NCBI GenBank assembly: GCA_026770585.1
Contig: MU646313.1
Location: 1,044,017-1,054,258, forward strand
Length of the DNA stretch: 10,242 bases
From: Baffinella frigidus
Lineage: Eukaryota > Cryptophyceae > Cryptomonadales > Baffinellaceae
Direction of reading: 5' to 3'
The notes under the pieces were generated by a model that saw nothing but the letters and a program-made list of their open reading frames with translations, did no database searches and was not told where the DNA came from. The translations under genes were made by a program, and so were the position numbers. This document shows positions 1 to 6,070 of the stretch, piece by piece; position 1 is the stretch's first letter, and every line of letters starts with the position of its first letter.

Positions 1-98
1 AACCCTAAACCCTAAACCCTAAACCCTAAACCCTAAACCCTTAGCCATAAACGCTCAACCCTAATGGATAATAAACTATAACCCCTAAACCCCAAAAC
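1..98. repeat. Telomeric CCCTAAA array, degenerate on its inner side
   Basis: Bases 1-41 are uninterrupted CCCTAAA. From 42 to 98 the unit decays into variants such as CCCTTAG and ACCCCTAAAC. The C-rich strand reads 5'->3' from the left edge, the orientation expected at a left chromosome end. The array may be the true end or may continue beyond the window. Confidence 0.95.
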
Positions 99-167
99 AG
101 GTACGAATTCGACTTGACGCGGATGAAGACCAACGCCAGGTACATGTTCGTGAAGATGGATCCATAG
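75..167 (+). pseudogene. Short coding-like 3' fragment next to the telomeric array
   Basis: From 102 a frame reads YEFDLTRMKTNARYMFVKMD, then P and a TAG stop at 165-167. It is open back to 75; a TAA lies at 72-74. The composition (aromatic, charged and Met residues, no low complexity) looks more like protein than the telomere variants and GA tract on either side. The bases before it, ACAG|G at 97-101, could be a 3' splice site or the breakpoint where telomeric DNA joined a gene. I infer the last codons of a gene whose upstream part is missing. It could be chance: only about 21 codons look coding and I recognise no family. Confidence 0.27.
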
Positions 168-261
168 AGAAAGGGGGAGAGAGAAAGAGAGAGAGCGAGA
201 GAGAGAGAGAAAGAGAAAGAGAGAGAGAGACAGGCAGAGAGAGAGAGGGAGAGGGAGAGAG

Positions 262-296
<35 letters not shown>

Positions 297-297
297 G
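168..297. repeat. GA-rich microsatellite
   Basis: A polypurine GA/GAAA/GAGG tract of about 130 bp on the + strand. It starts directly after the stop at 165-167. Bases 298-390 after it hold no feature I can support. Confidence 0.93.
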
Positions 298-393
298 AGG
301 ACAGCGATTTCAGTTCGGCGCGATCAGCTCCCTGAGGCCGACGATCCTCTGTCGAGGGGGGGACGCTAGCCTCTCACTAGGAACAGGAGCCCT

Positions 394-498
394 TATCCCT
401 TAAGTGACGGACGGGCTAATCATCGCCCTTACTCGCCCTAGGCAGGTCGTAGGGCCCTACTGTTGGGCTCATGAGCCTACTCGCCACTTTAGGGGTAT
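394..498. mobile_element. MITE-like element, family A, copy 1
   Basis: The left end TATCCCTTAAGTGACGG is matched in inverted orientation by the right end at about 478-498 (CGCCACTTTAGGGGTATA). The interior carries CCTAGGCAGG, GGGCCCTAC and the palindrome GGCTCATGAGCC, shared with the copies at 1916-2022 and 6965-7075. At about 105 bp with no coding capacity it fits a non-autonomous DNA transposon. No target-site duplication is clear here. Confidence 0.7.
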
Positions 499-919
499 AT
501 ACGGGCGCGCGGCACCTTTTCGCTAAGCCCGTGTGAGGAATGAGGTTGACCATGGGCCCGCCGCGGGACGACCACACGGTGGGCTACGAGGATTTCGTTG
601 GGGCTGGAATTCAGGGTGTTGCGTGGCACCACCAAATTGTACCAGAAAATCCTCTCAGTTAAATTGCCTCAAGGCAAGGTGGCTTTTGATGAAAGTCAAC
701 TTGACTTTGACTTTTGATCATCGACCTTGGCAAAACTCCTGGCTGCCTCGGAATTCGGGCCTTTTTGGGAGACCCCTCCTGCGTTGACTATTTGGCTCAG
801 CCCAAGCGAGCACGAGCGCCCGTCGGGTTTTCTAAGGCCTCCGGCGGGCTATGTCTTTTAGAAATTGGGCTCCGCGCGGAATCGAGGTCACCACTCGAGA
901 ATGCTGGAGGATCCTATTC
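499..919. other. Non-repetitive stretch without a supported gene
   Basis: A short frame starts at an ACCATGG context (ATG at 552) and runs 36 codons to TAA at 660-662, beginning MGPPRDDHTVGYEDFVGAG. It could be a first exon but nothing confirms it. The decamer-like word TTGTACCAGA occurs at 637-646 and recurs elsewhere in the window. I see no RNA gene, and other frames are short. Confidence 0.35.
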
Positions 920-1077
920 ACAGGGTTACCACGCTCATAAGAAACCGCCTCATCCTAGGACCCTACAGTTGGGCTATGTTGGGAGCATTTAAAACCTAAA
1001 AGAACTAAAGGCCTATGCCTAGGGCCCTAGGGTGGTCCTAGGGGGGGGCGGCTTCTTATGAGCGAGGTACCCCTGTA
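920..1077. mobile_element. MITE-like element, family B, copy 1
   Basis: Left end ACAGGGTTACCACGCTCATA continues as AGAAACCGCCTCATCCTAGG; the right end at about 1034-1077 is its inverted complement (GGTCCTAGG, a G run, CGGCTTCTTATGAGCGAGG, TACCCCTGT). The inverted repeats are about 40 bp, unusually long for a 158-bp element. The interior holds CCTAGGGCCCTAGGGTGG. No open frame and no clear target-site duplication. It is among the better preserved family B copies. Confidence 0.78.
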
Positions 1078-1299
1078 CATGTGGGGTTGTAAGTATTTGT
1101 ACCAGGAAAACGTAACCGACCTCGTGACTGTGCTATTTTCGCAGAGTTACGTGACCAACCTCACGTAAGTTACTACACAAATGCCCACTTGTAAAAGCAG
1201 ACGGTTTTAAATAGGCTCCTCTAGCATTCTCGTGTGGCACGTCGGGAAGACGTCAGAATCCAGAAAATGAACTTTTACATATGTATGCTACCTGAGGTT
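1078..1299. other. Unassigned spacer
   Basis: TTTGTACCAG, a recurring word, lies at 1096-1105. Two related segments around 1108-1130 and 1146-1168 carry CGTAACCGACCTCGTGAC-like and ACGTGACCAACCTCACG-like sequence in direct order. A short frame from a GTG at 1234 runs into the next element and is probably spurious. Confidence 0.3.
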
Positions 1300-1482
1300 T
1301 GGGCGCGGTTTCTTGTGGAAGAGCACATCTCCTCGCTCACAAGAAGTGCGTCTGTGTTCCGAAGCCTCTCTGCCACGCTCCGCACAACCCTCCCTAGGAC
1401 CACACCAGGGCCCTACATGTAGGCATAGACTTACTGTAGAGTCCTAGGAGGAGGCGCTTTCTTGTGAGCGAGGTACCCCTGT
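1300..1482. mobile_element. MITE-like element, family B, copy 2, with an extra inverted end
   Basis: The right end (1441-1482) is typical: GTCCTAGG, GGCGCTTTCTTGTGAGCG, AGGTACCCCTGT. The left end at about 1331 reads CCTCGCTCACAAGAAGTGCG. Just upstream, at about 1302-1322, GCGGTTTCTTGTGG is the same terminus in opposite orientation, so two ends sit head to head. CCCTAGGACC and GGGCCCTACATG fill the interior. Copy 2 carries CACAAG where most copies carry CATAAG, matched in both arms. Confidence 0.65.
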
Positions 1483-1523
1483 CGGACTATCTTGGGGCTC
1501 GCAGTCAGAGAGAGAAAAGTTCG

Positions 1524-1530
<7 letters not shown>

Positions 1531-1569
<39 letters not shown>

Positions 1570-1809
1570 AGAGAGAGAGAGAGCGCGCGCGAGAGAGAGA
1601 GTGAGAGAGTGACAGACAGACAGAGAGGAAGTGAGAAAGTGAGAGAGAGAGGGAGAGAGAGAAAGAAAGAGAGAGAGAAAGAGAAAGAGAAAGAGAAAGA
1701 AAAAGAAATTGAGAGAGAAAGAGACGGTGTGAGAGAAAGAGATAGAGGGAGGGAGGGAGGGAGGGAGGGAGGGAGAGAGAGAGAGAAAAAAAAGGGGGGG
1801 GAAAGAGAT
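1531..1809. repeat. Long polypurine GA/GAAA/GAGG tract
   Basis: About 280 bp, almost all purine on the + strand: GA runs, then GAAAGA, then seven or so GGGA units at 1747-1775, then a G run near 1795-1801. The frames it creates on both strands encode only Arg/Glu or Ser/Leu low complexity and are not genes. The GGGA part has G-quadruplex potential, and long polypurine mirror repeats can form triplexes. Confidence 0.95.
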
Positions 1810-1915
1810 CATGACTACCGGGTTGCATTTTGAGCTCGCGGCCATGCTCCAGGCAGAGGCAGAGATTCATTGAATACCATCATGACCACAACACCTCGCC
1901 CCGGGGTCTGTAGTG

Positions 1916-2022
1916 CTATCCCCTAAGTGGCGAGGGGGTCACAATTGACCTCCAAGAGGTCCTAGGCAGGTCCTAGGGCCCTACGGTAGGGCGTATGAGC
2001 CTACTCGCCACCTTCGAGATAG
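1916..2022. mobile_element. MITE-like element, family A, copy 2
   Basis: Ends are CTATCCCCTAAGTGGCGAG (1916-1934) and CTCGCCACCTTCGAGATAG (2004-2022), a 19-bp inverted repeat with a few mismatches. The interior has GAGGTCCTAGGCAGGTCCTA, then GGGCCCTACGGTAGGGCG, nearly the same as at 6965-7075. Length 107 bp. Flanking bases show no convincing target-site duplication. Confidence 0.78.
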
Positions 2023-2056
2023 GTTTGAGAGTCCGGAGGCGTCTCGTTACAGGCCT

Positions 2057-2175
2057 ACAGGCGTACCTCGCTCATAAGAAACTGAGCCCCCCTAGGACCT
2101 GACAGTAGGACCCTGTCTAGTGCCCTACGGTGGTCCTAGGGGGGGGCGGTTTTTTATGATCGAGGTGCCCTTTTA
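2057..2175. mobile_element. MITE-like element, family B, copy 3
   Basis: Left end ACAGGCGTACCTCGCTCATA, then AGAAACTGAG and CCCCCCTAGGACC. Right end GGTCCTAGG, G run, CGGTTTTTTATGATCGAGG, then GTGCCCTT instead of the usual TACCCCTG. About 119 bp, first unit of the local tandem pair. Confidence 0.72.
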
Positions 2176-2204
2176 CATGGTCGAGAGTCCAAAGGCGTCA
2201 CTTT

Positions 2205-2330
2205 ACAGGCCTAAGCGGGCACGGGTAGGCCTATTCCCTAGGACCCGACAGGGGTGCCTAGGGTTCTAGGGATAGTCCTTTTGTAGGTTCCTAGGGGGTG
2301 GCGCTTTCTTATAAGCGAGGTACCCCTGTA
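2205..2330. mobile_element. MITE-like element, family B, copy 4, left end degraded
   Basis: The right terminus is intact (TTCCTAGGGGGTGGCGCTTT, then CTTATAAGCGAGGTACCCCT). The left arm keeps only CCCTAGGACC and flanking words. The interior aligns with copy 3, consistent with tandem duplication followed by decay of one arm. Confidence 0.55.
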
Positions 2331-2533
2331 GGCCTATTCCCTTGGACCTTAGGGCGGCCGGTGCTCAAAACTGATTGGTAGCCTTCGCGGGTACTCGTCG
2401 GTCGCACTAAGATAAATGGCGGCCGTGTAGGCAGTAATAAAGGTCTCTCTCTCTGTATAAATATCATGCGCGTTCCCTTGACGTGTCTAAAGATCTGCAG
2501 GGGGGGAAGGGTGCATGCGGTGCCTCACTGGGT
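2331..2533. other. Unassigned spacer
   Basis: GCACTAAGATAAATGGCGG near 2405 resembles the tandem 16-mers at 5818-5849. A TATA-like TATAAATA lies near 2455, but no supported gene follows it, so I do not call a promoter. Confidence 0.25.
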
Positions 2534-2651
2534 ACAGGGGCACCTGCTCATAAGATCCCCCCCCCCCCCCGGGACCACCGTAGGGCCCTAGGCATCGTCC
2601 TACTGCAGGGTCTTAGGGGGGGGCGGTTTCTTATGAGCGAGGTACCCCTGC
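2534..2651. mobile_element. MITE-like element, family B, copy 5
   Basis: Left end ACAGGGGCACCTGCTCATAA then GATC and a C run. Right end a G run, CGGTTTCTTATGAGCGAGG, TACCCCTG. The interior has GGGCCCTAGG. About 118 bp. The homopolymer C and G runs pair in the folded form, and their lengths are vulnerable to sequencing error. Confidence 0.72.
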
Positions 2652-2679
2652 ACCCTACATCTTGCTGGTGATAAACAAT

Positions 2680-2717
2680 GGTGATCATCACTAGGGGGTG
2701 ACCTAGTGTTGATCACC
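2680..2717. repeat. Small hairpin
   Basis: GGTGATCATCACTAGG (2680-2695) pairs with CCTAGTGTTGATCACC (2702-2717), 15 of 16 positions, with a 6-nt loop. It stands between repeat elements with no gene next to it. There is no U run after it. Confidence 0.6.
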
Positions 2718-2748
2718 GGCTAGGTATCAGCAGAATCTAATATATTTT

Positions 2749-2770
2749 TATCCCATAAGTGGCCATGAGC
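2749..2770. mobile_element. Isolated family A terminus
   Basis: TTATCCCATAAGTGGCCATG matches the family A left end with one or two changes. No matching right end lies within about 150 bp, so this looks like a truncated copy. Confidence 0.4.
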
Positions 2771-2861
2771 CTCTTACGCTCCAATATGCAAGCAGGGCGC
2801 TACCACCTCTGGGGGGAAAACATGACCCCACTTAAGGGCTATAGAGAGAGGCCACGCACAC

Positions 2862-3055
2862 GCTACAGGGATACCTCGTTTAAGAAAACGCAACATAAGA
2901 AAAAGGATTCGACCCATGCGTTTTTTGAAATTGGTACCAAAGGGTTGACTAGATCTCGCGTTTAGCCAACCCTCTGGTACCAAATTAAGAACACGACGAC
3001 CGACCGACCTTCGAGCGTGTTCTTGCAAGCGTGTTCTTACAGGCGAGGTGTCTCA
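2862..3055. mobile_element. Family B element, copy 6, carrying an internal hairpin
   Basis: Left end CAGGGATACCTCGTTTAAGA then AAACGCA; right end GCGTGTTCTTACAGGCGAGG then TGTCTCAGGG. These are mutually inverted with mismatches. Inside, AAATTGGTACCAAAGGGTTG (2928-2947) pairs with CAACCCTCTGGTACCAAATT (2967-2986). A 14-bp direct repeat, AGCGTGTTCTTGC/AC, sits just before the right end. At 194 bp it is longer than its relatives, as if another palindromic element had inserted. About 10 bp of its right end (AGGCGAGGTG) is also inverted at about 3080-3089 (CACCTCGCCT). Confidence 0.58.
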
Positions 3056-3100
3056 GGGACAGTGTGTGTGGGGGGGGGGCACCTCGCCTATAAGCGTCTG

Positions 3101-3220
3101 CATGGGTACCTCGCTCGTAAGAAAACGCCTCCCCCTAAGACCTTGCAGTAGGCCTATGCCCAGGGCCTTACGGTGGTCAAGGGGGGGGGTGGCGTTTTCT
3201 CATCAGCGAGGTACCCCGGT
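3101..3220. mobile_element. MITE-like element, family B, copy 7
   Basis: Left end CATGGGTACCTCGCTCGTAA, then GAAAACGCCTCCCCCTAAGA; right end a G run, GTGGCGTTTTCTCATCAGCG, AGGTACCCCGGT. The interior has CCAGGGCCTTACGGTGGTC, which recurs at 3504-3523. About 120 bp. Confidence 0.75.
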
Positions 3221-3317
3221 GCTTTGGTTCTTTTATCTACACTCACATCGAAGGCCACAGCCCATCTCACTCTTGAGGAGTTGGGAGTAATCGCTCCTCG
3301 ACCCCACCCACACAGGT

Positions 3318-3423
3318 CCGGTAGTCACGTTTCTTCAAAACCGTATGCCCTCCTGGATAGATCTACTCGCAGAGATCGGCCTGTATACTGATCCAGCGAT
3401 TGTCCAGAGAACTTTTTCGTCCT
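3318..3423 (+). repeat. 106-bp direct repeat, copy 1
   Basis: Begins CCGGTAGTCACG and ends ACTTTTTCGTCCT. Copy 2 lies 309 bp downstream at 3627-3732 with roughly ten differences, clustered after base 3385. Both encode the peptide MPSWIDLLAEIGLY followed by diverging residues. Several changes alter amino acids, so selection on the protein is not evident from this pair. Confidence 0.88.
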
Positions 3424-3863
3424 TTAGGTCCTTTTTTTTAGGTCCTTTAGATTCTGCGGAACTTATGGATCCTTTAGGTCCTTTGGGTTTAGGTCCTTTA
3501 GGTCCAGGGCCTTACGGTGGTCCAAGGGGGAGGGCGTTTTCTCATTTAGGTCCTTTAGGTTCTTCGAGCTCCCAACATAGCTCCCAACATAGGCGGACAC
3601 CGGAACTTGTTGAGCGGCGAGGTACCCCGGTAGTCACGCTTCTTCAACACCGTATGCCCTCCTGGATAGATCTACTCGCAGAGATCGGCCTGTATAGTGA
3701 TCAACAGATTGTCAAGAGAACTTTTTCGTCCTCGCGGAATTCGTTGAATTCGAGGGGGCCCCAACCCTTTGAGCCATTCCTATATGAATGTGAAAATCCC
3801 AAAAACATGTGTCCTCTAACTTCTGATCCCCTCTGCCGATTTCACTTTTCTCGACGGTTCTGA
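3345..3863 (+). CDS. Hypothetical 172-codon frame with an internal repeated peptide
   Basis: I do not recognise it. It starts MPSWIDLLAEIGLYTDPAIV, runs through a Gly-Pro-Leu rich stretch made by the GTCCTTTAG minisatellite (residues about 32-65), and repeats the opening as MPSWIDLLAEIGLYSDQQIV at about residues 104-123, followed by KRTFSS against QRTFSS in copy 1. The frame is open across both copies of the 106-bp duplication, the minisatellite and a piece of a family B element, then stops inside the foldback arm at 3813-3881. The same frame is also open upstream of the ATG (VVTFLQNR), so the duplicated unit may be an exon rather than a start. A functional protein that absorbs MITE sequence is unlikely; a duplicated gene fragment is my preferred reading. 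Confidence 0.25.
   Translation: MPSWIDLLAEIGLYTDPAIVQRTFSSFRSFFLGPLDSAELMDPLGPLGLGPLGPGPYGGPRGRAFSHLGPLGSSSSQHSSQHRRTPELVERRGTPVVTLLQHRMPSWIDLLAEIGLYSDQQIVKRTFSSSRNSLNSRGPQPFEPFLYECENPKNMCPLTSDPLCRFHFSRRF
3420..3563. repeat. GTCCTTTAG minisatellite, split in two blocks
   Basis: A 9-bp word (CCTTTAGGT) recurs at 3420-3506 with insertions and reappears at 3543-3563. Between the blocks is a segment with family B sequence. It looks like a telomere-related unit (TTTAGG) with two extra bases. Confidence 0.7.
3504..3630. mobile_element. Family B fragment interrupted by about 70 bp
   Basis: 3504-3545 matches copy 7 (CCAGGGCCTTACGGTGG, then GGGCGTTTTCTCAT). The matching GCGAGGTACCCCGG resumes at about 3617. 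The extra 3546-3616 holds minisatellite units, a 12-bp tandem CTCCCAACATAG pair (3570-3593) and unique sequence. The left arm is missing. Confidence 0.55.
3627..3732 (+). repeat. 106-bp direct repeat, copy 2
   Basis: Second copy of 3318-3423. It abuts the terminus of the interrupted family B element (GAGGTACCCCGG), while copy 1 is preceded by unrelated sequence (CACAGGTCCGG). The element terminus may have been the recombination joint. Confidence 0.88.
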
Positions 3864-4087
3864 ATTTCTCATCACGCCCTCTCCAAACCCACTCGTTGAA
3901 GTATCTCCAGCGGAGCACATGAAGATGCCAAAAACTCGCTTTGTTCGTGGAAAGTTGACTAAAACGGTGGACCTGTTTCTGGGCCTCTGGCGCCATACAT
4001 TCCATCTAGTGATTGAAAGATGGCGTCCTCATGATTCCAGAACCGTCGAGAAAAGTAAAATCGGCCCACGGGGTCAAAAGTTAAAGC
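3813..4087. mobile_element. Foldback element with about 68-bp arms
   Basis: Left arm 3813-3881 and right arm 4020-4087 are inverted copies. The best core, GCCGATTT.ACTTTTCTCG then ACGGTTCTG, is at 3835-3861 and 4038-4064. Similarity fades inward to about 3930 and 3975, so the whole 275 bp may be an old inverted duplication. Frames on both strands inside are by-products of the palindrome. Ends are not sharply defined and I see no target-site duplication. Confidence 0.72.
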
Positions 4088-4162
4088 CCCGAACGTCCCC
4101 ACGGCAGTCCGGACGGGCCCGCCTCGGGGTCTCGGCACTTCCCGATCGCCTGTAGCTCGTTC

Positions 4163-4268
4163 CCTGAAATGTGGCACCCAAGGGTTCCAATGGCGAAGTT
4201 TCTTAGAATTTCAAGGGCTACCTAGGCTACAACTTTGCAATAGGAACCCTTTGGTGCCACATTTCAGG
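4163..4268. mobile_element. MITE-like element, family C
   Basis: Ends are CCTGAAATGTGGCACC at 4163 and GGTGCCACATTTCAGG at 4253-4268. The inverted similarity runs about 36 bp inward through GGGTTCC.AT. The interior has CTACCTAGGCTAC. Length 106 bp, a single copy here, no clear target-site duplication. Confidence 0.82.
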
Positions 4269-4304
4269 TAAACATGTTCCTGCGCAAAACGGTCGATTGG
4301 GCCC

Positions 4305-4333
4305 CCTCTGATTACTGATTACTGATTACTGAA
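4305..4333. repeat. TGATTAC heptamer, three units
   Basis: CTGATTACTGATTACTGATT, then ACTGAATTT. A second short block, TTACTGATTACTGATCACTG, lies at about 4504-4523, roughly 190 bp away. Confidence 0.75.
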
Positions 4334-4803
4334 TTTATTAAAGAGGTTTCGCCGTTATTGCCTAACCCGTGCCATTACCAGACTATGATCGGTCCATTTT
4401 ATACCCCGCTCAGTCTGTCTCCGAGGGATGCTCCCCGAAGATTGGCGCAGAAGAGGCAGACGACGAAGAAGAAGGAGAGGTTTTGTAGGTCCACGATGAG
4501 GAGTTACTGATTACTGATCACTGAATCCGTAATAAGTAACTAACGAACCATATAATTCGACCTCATCGATATTGAATTCGGCGGAATAAAAGTACCGAAT
4601 GGGCCGCAATCAAAAGTAAACACCACTCGTCAACTTAATCTTTTCATCTATCCGCACTGCAACAGGTCGGGCGTTGCGCCTTGGACGGGCGGGCGGGGAG
4701 GGGAGTGAGCTGGCAAGATCTGCGAAGTTTTGTCTGGGAAACCTCGGTTCCCTAGTTTCGCCGGGTTCGTCGCCGGGGTCGTGGCACGTGCGTGTGGTCT
4801 GGA
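4334..4803. other. Unassigned stretch
   Basis: Apart from the second TGATTAC block I see no repeat or RNA. Bases 4446-4485 are purine-rich (CAGACGACGAAGAAGAAGG), readable as Arg/Lys-rich or Glu/Asp-rich peptides in different frames, none longer than about 41 codons from a Met. No gene is supported. Confidence 0.35.
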
Positions 4804-4918
4804 GAACTGCTTGATCTAGCAGATCGGAGGACTTGGGGCAGGGGGGTGTCTGGGAGATCAGCGGCAGCGCATCAAGGGGCGCCCTCTATCACGTGGCGTG
4901 CCGGGAGCGCGTTTAGGA
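4804..4918 (+). repeat. 115-bp dispersed duplication, copy 1
   Basis: GAACTGCTTGATCTAGCAGA through GGAGCGCGTTTAGGA. The copy at 6471-6585 is identical at 113 of 115 positions. One frame is open through both (ELLDLADRRTWGRGVSGRSA, then AAH). Of the two differences one is silent (GCG/GCA) and one changes Gln to Arg. The inner GCTTGATCTAGCAGATC is itself near-palindromic. Confidence 0.92.
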
Positions 4919-5201
4919 TGGGGGGCTCCCAGACAGGCTCATCTCATGATGAGTATGACGCTGTTGCATCGCGCGACAACGCTGCTGCACCGAGACCCAA
5001 CGTGGCGCGTTCAGCTGGCAGCCCGGGGAGGTGTGTGCCTTCTCTCTTCTCAGCTTCGCCCCCCCCCACACTATCCTCGCGCACAGTTCCCCACCGGGAC
5101 CTGATTCGGGCACCATTCCTGCGCCCCCCTACCCCCTCATCCTCCTCCCCACTCCCGGGAGAACGCATGTGACACCCGCTAACCTCCTGCGCCCCGAGCA
5201 G
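4919..5201. other. GC- and pyrimidine-rich stretch, possibly intronic
   Basis: Overlapping frames on both strands exist here but their composition follows the C-rich bias (CCCCCCCCC, TCCTCCTCC). The last 30 bases, CGCTAACCTCCTGCGCCCCG then AGCAG, look like a branch point, pyrimidine tract and 3' splice site for the exon that follows. Confidence 0.35.
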
Positions 5202-5496
5202 CGCGATGCCAGGCGCGCTCTCGATCTCCATGGTAATCCCTGGCCTGCAGCACGATTCGCCGCCGACATCCCTGGAGGGCTCCGGCGCGGGCCTGGGGCA
5301 CCTCTTCTCAGACGACGCGCTACTCTCCTCCTCCTCCAAAGCCCACGAGTCGATGCTCAGCGCCTGCGGAGCGGCGAGCGGGGGGGCGGGCGGCGCCAAC
5401 GGCGTGCTGGTGCTGGAGGTGGGGGGCGAGGCGGCGGGGGGGGCGGGGGGGGAGCTGCCGTGGGACCAGGGGGCGTATGCAAGGATCATTGCGCAG
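5202..5496 (+). CDS. Candidate coding exon, product unknown
   Basis: The frame with Met at 5206-5208 reads MPGALSISMVIPGLQHDSPP, then TSLEGSGAGLGHLFSDDALL, Ser-rich and Gly/Ala-rich linkers, and ends WDQGAYARIIAQ. The final CAG (5494-5496) is followed by GTGTGC, a good 5' splice signal in phase 0. Upstream, CTAAC at about 5179-5183, pyrimidines and CAG at 5199-5201 form a plausible acceptor. Without splicing, the same frame runs into the hairpin at 5512 and stops at 5542-5544. The Gly-rich part (residues about 65-90) is encoded by G runs. I recognise no domain; an acidic, Ser-rich N-terminus suits a regulatory protein, but that is a guess. It could be an isolated exon fragment, since no partner exon is evident. 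Confidence 0.36.
5418..5453 (+). other. G-run cluster
   Basis: Four or more G runs of at least four within 36 bp, inside the candidate exon. This could form a G-quadruplex. Run lengths here also decide the reading frame, so sequencing error would matter. Confidence 0.6.
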
Positions 5497-5511
5497 GTGT
5501 GCTTTCTTAGT

Positions 5512-5652
5512 TCCACCAAGCCTCACAACTTGGGCAAATCGTAAAAGTCAAAAACACCAAATCCCCTTGGAGGCCGTCGGAATGCGACGGCCTTCAAGGG
5601 GAGTTTTGGAGCCATTTCCCCCGATTTGCCCAGACTGTGAGGGTTGGTGGTT
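5512..5652. mobile_element. Foldback element with a tight hairpin centre
   Basis: The inner stem TCCCCTTGGAGGCCGTCG (5562-5579) pairs with CGACGGCCTTCAAGGGGA (5585-5602), one mismatch, loop GAATG. The outer arms continue with GGGCAAATCG / CGATTTGCCC and CCACCAAGCCTCACA / TGTGAGGGTTGGTGG. Total about 141 bp with nearly no unpaired centre. It starts 16 bp past the exon's splice-like donor, so it would lie in the intron if that exon is real. Confidence 0.8.
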
Positions 5653-5936
5653 TGGTGTCGCTTTAGTGTGTGGGATGTTTTGTACCAGAAAAGCGCGACA
5701 CGTGAAGGTGCATAATATGTACATGTATTTGTACATGCTTTGTCTGGGGGGGGGGGAATCATTTAGTTGAGCGATCAGAACTTGTCTGCAAGTTAGTCGC
5801 GTTCACGTGAAAGGTCGATTATGGCGCACTAAGATTATGGCGAACTAAGATCATGCTTTTCTCAGCAGCCGGCCATCAAAACGATATTTGGAACGACACG
5901 AAGGGAATAAGCGCCCTAATTGTACATAACTGGTGT
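5653..5936. other. Unassigned spacer with short repeats
   Basis: TTTGTACCAG at 5679-5688; a near-palindrome ATGTACATGTATTTGTACAT at about 5717-5736; a G run at 5747-5756; and a 16-bp tandem pair ATTATGGCG.ACTAAG at 5818-5833 and 5834-5849 (one difference). No supported gene. Confidence 0.5.
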
Positions 5937-5961
5937 GGGGTGTGGGGCGTGGGGCGTGGGG
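5937..5961 (+). other. G-quadruplex motif
   Basis: Four GGGG runs separated by TGT, CGT and CGT, a textbook G-quadruplex pattern with equal 3-nt loops. No gene start is evident next to it, so any role is open. Confidence 0.8.
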
Positions 5962-6070
5962 AGGGATGGCCCCTGACGGATGGTGTACTGACGCCGGTGT
6001 CAAACTTCCTGATTTCCATTTCTACATATACGGATCTTTCGCAGAAATCAGCTGAAACACGCCATCTTAA

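Larger units (their letters stand above)
2027..2330. repeat. Tandem duplication of a spacer plus family B element
   Basis: GAGAGTCC..AGGCGTC...TTACAGGCCTA occurs at 2027-2057 and again at about 2182-2212. Each is followed by a family B element ending near 2175 and 2330. The offset is about 155 bp, so element and flank were duplicated together. A separate 14-bp direct repeat, TAGGCCTATTCCCT, lies at 2226 and 2329. Confidence 0.6.

Noticed and set aside
1492-1870. Long frames on both strands across the GA tract
   Set aside because: They encode only Arg/Glu or Ser/Leu low complexity produced by the GA repeat.
2455-2463. TATAAATA as a core promoter
   Set aside because: No supported gene follows at a suitable distance, and the motif is expected by chance.
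2680-2717. Hairpin as a bacterial-type terminator
   Set aside because: No U run follows, no gene ends before it, and the window is eukaryotic.
920-3220. Regularly spaced repeats as a CRISPR array
   Set aside because: The repeats are long inverted-end elements in both orientations with uneven spacing; no direct 25-40 bp repeats with spacers.
3712-4177. Frames on both strands within the foldback element
   Set aside because: Arms mirror each other, so the frames are shadows of one another; no family recognised.
4385-4510. 41-codon basic frame (Arg/Lys-rich)
   Set aside because: Short, arises from a purine-rich stretch that reads plausibly in three frames.
4944-5519. 191-codon frame on the - strand
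   Set aside because: Pro/Ala/Ser-rich, follows the G-run bias, and overlaps the + strand exon that has splice-like borders; no motif recognised.
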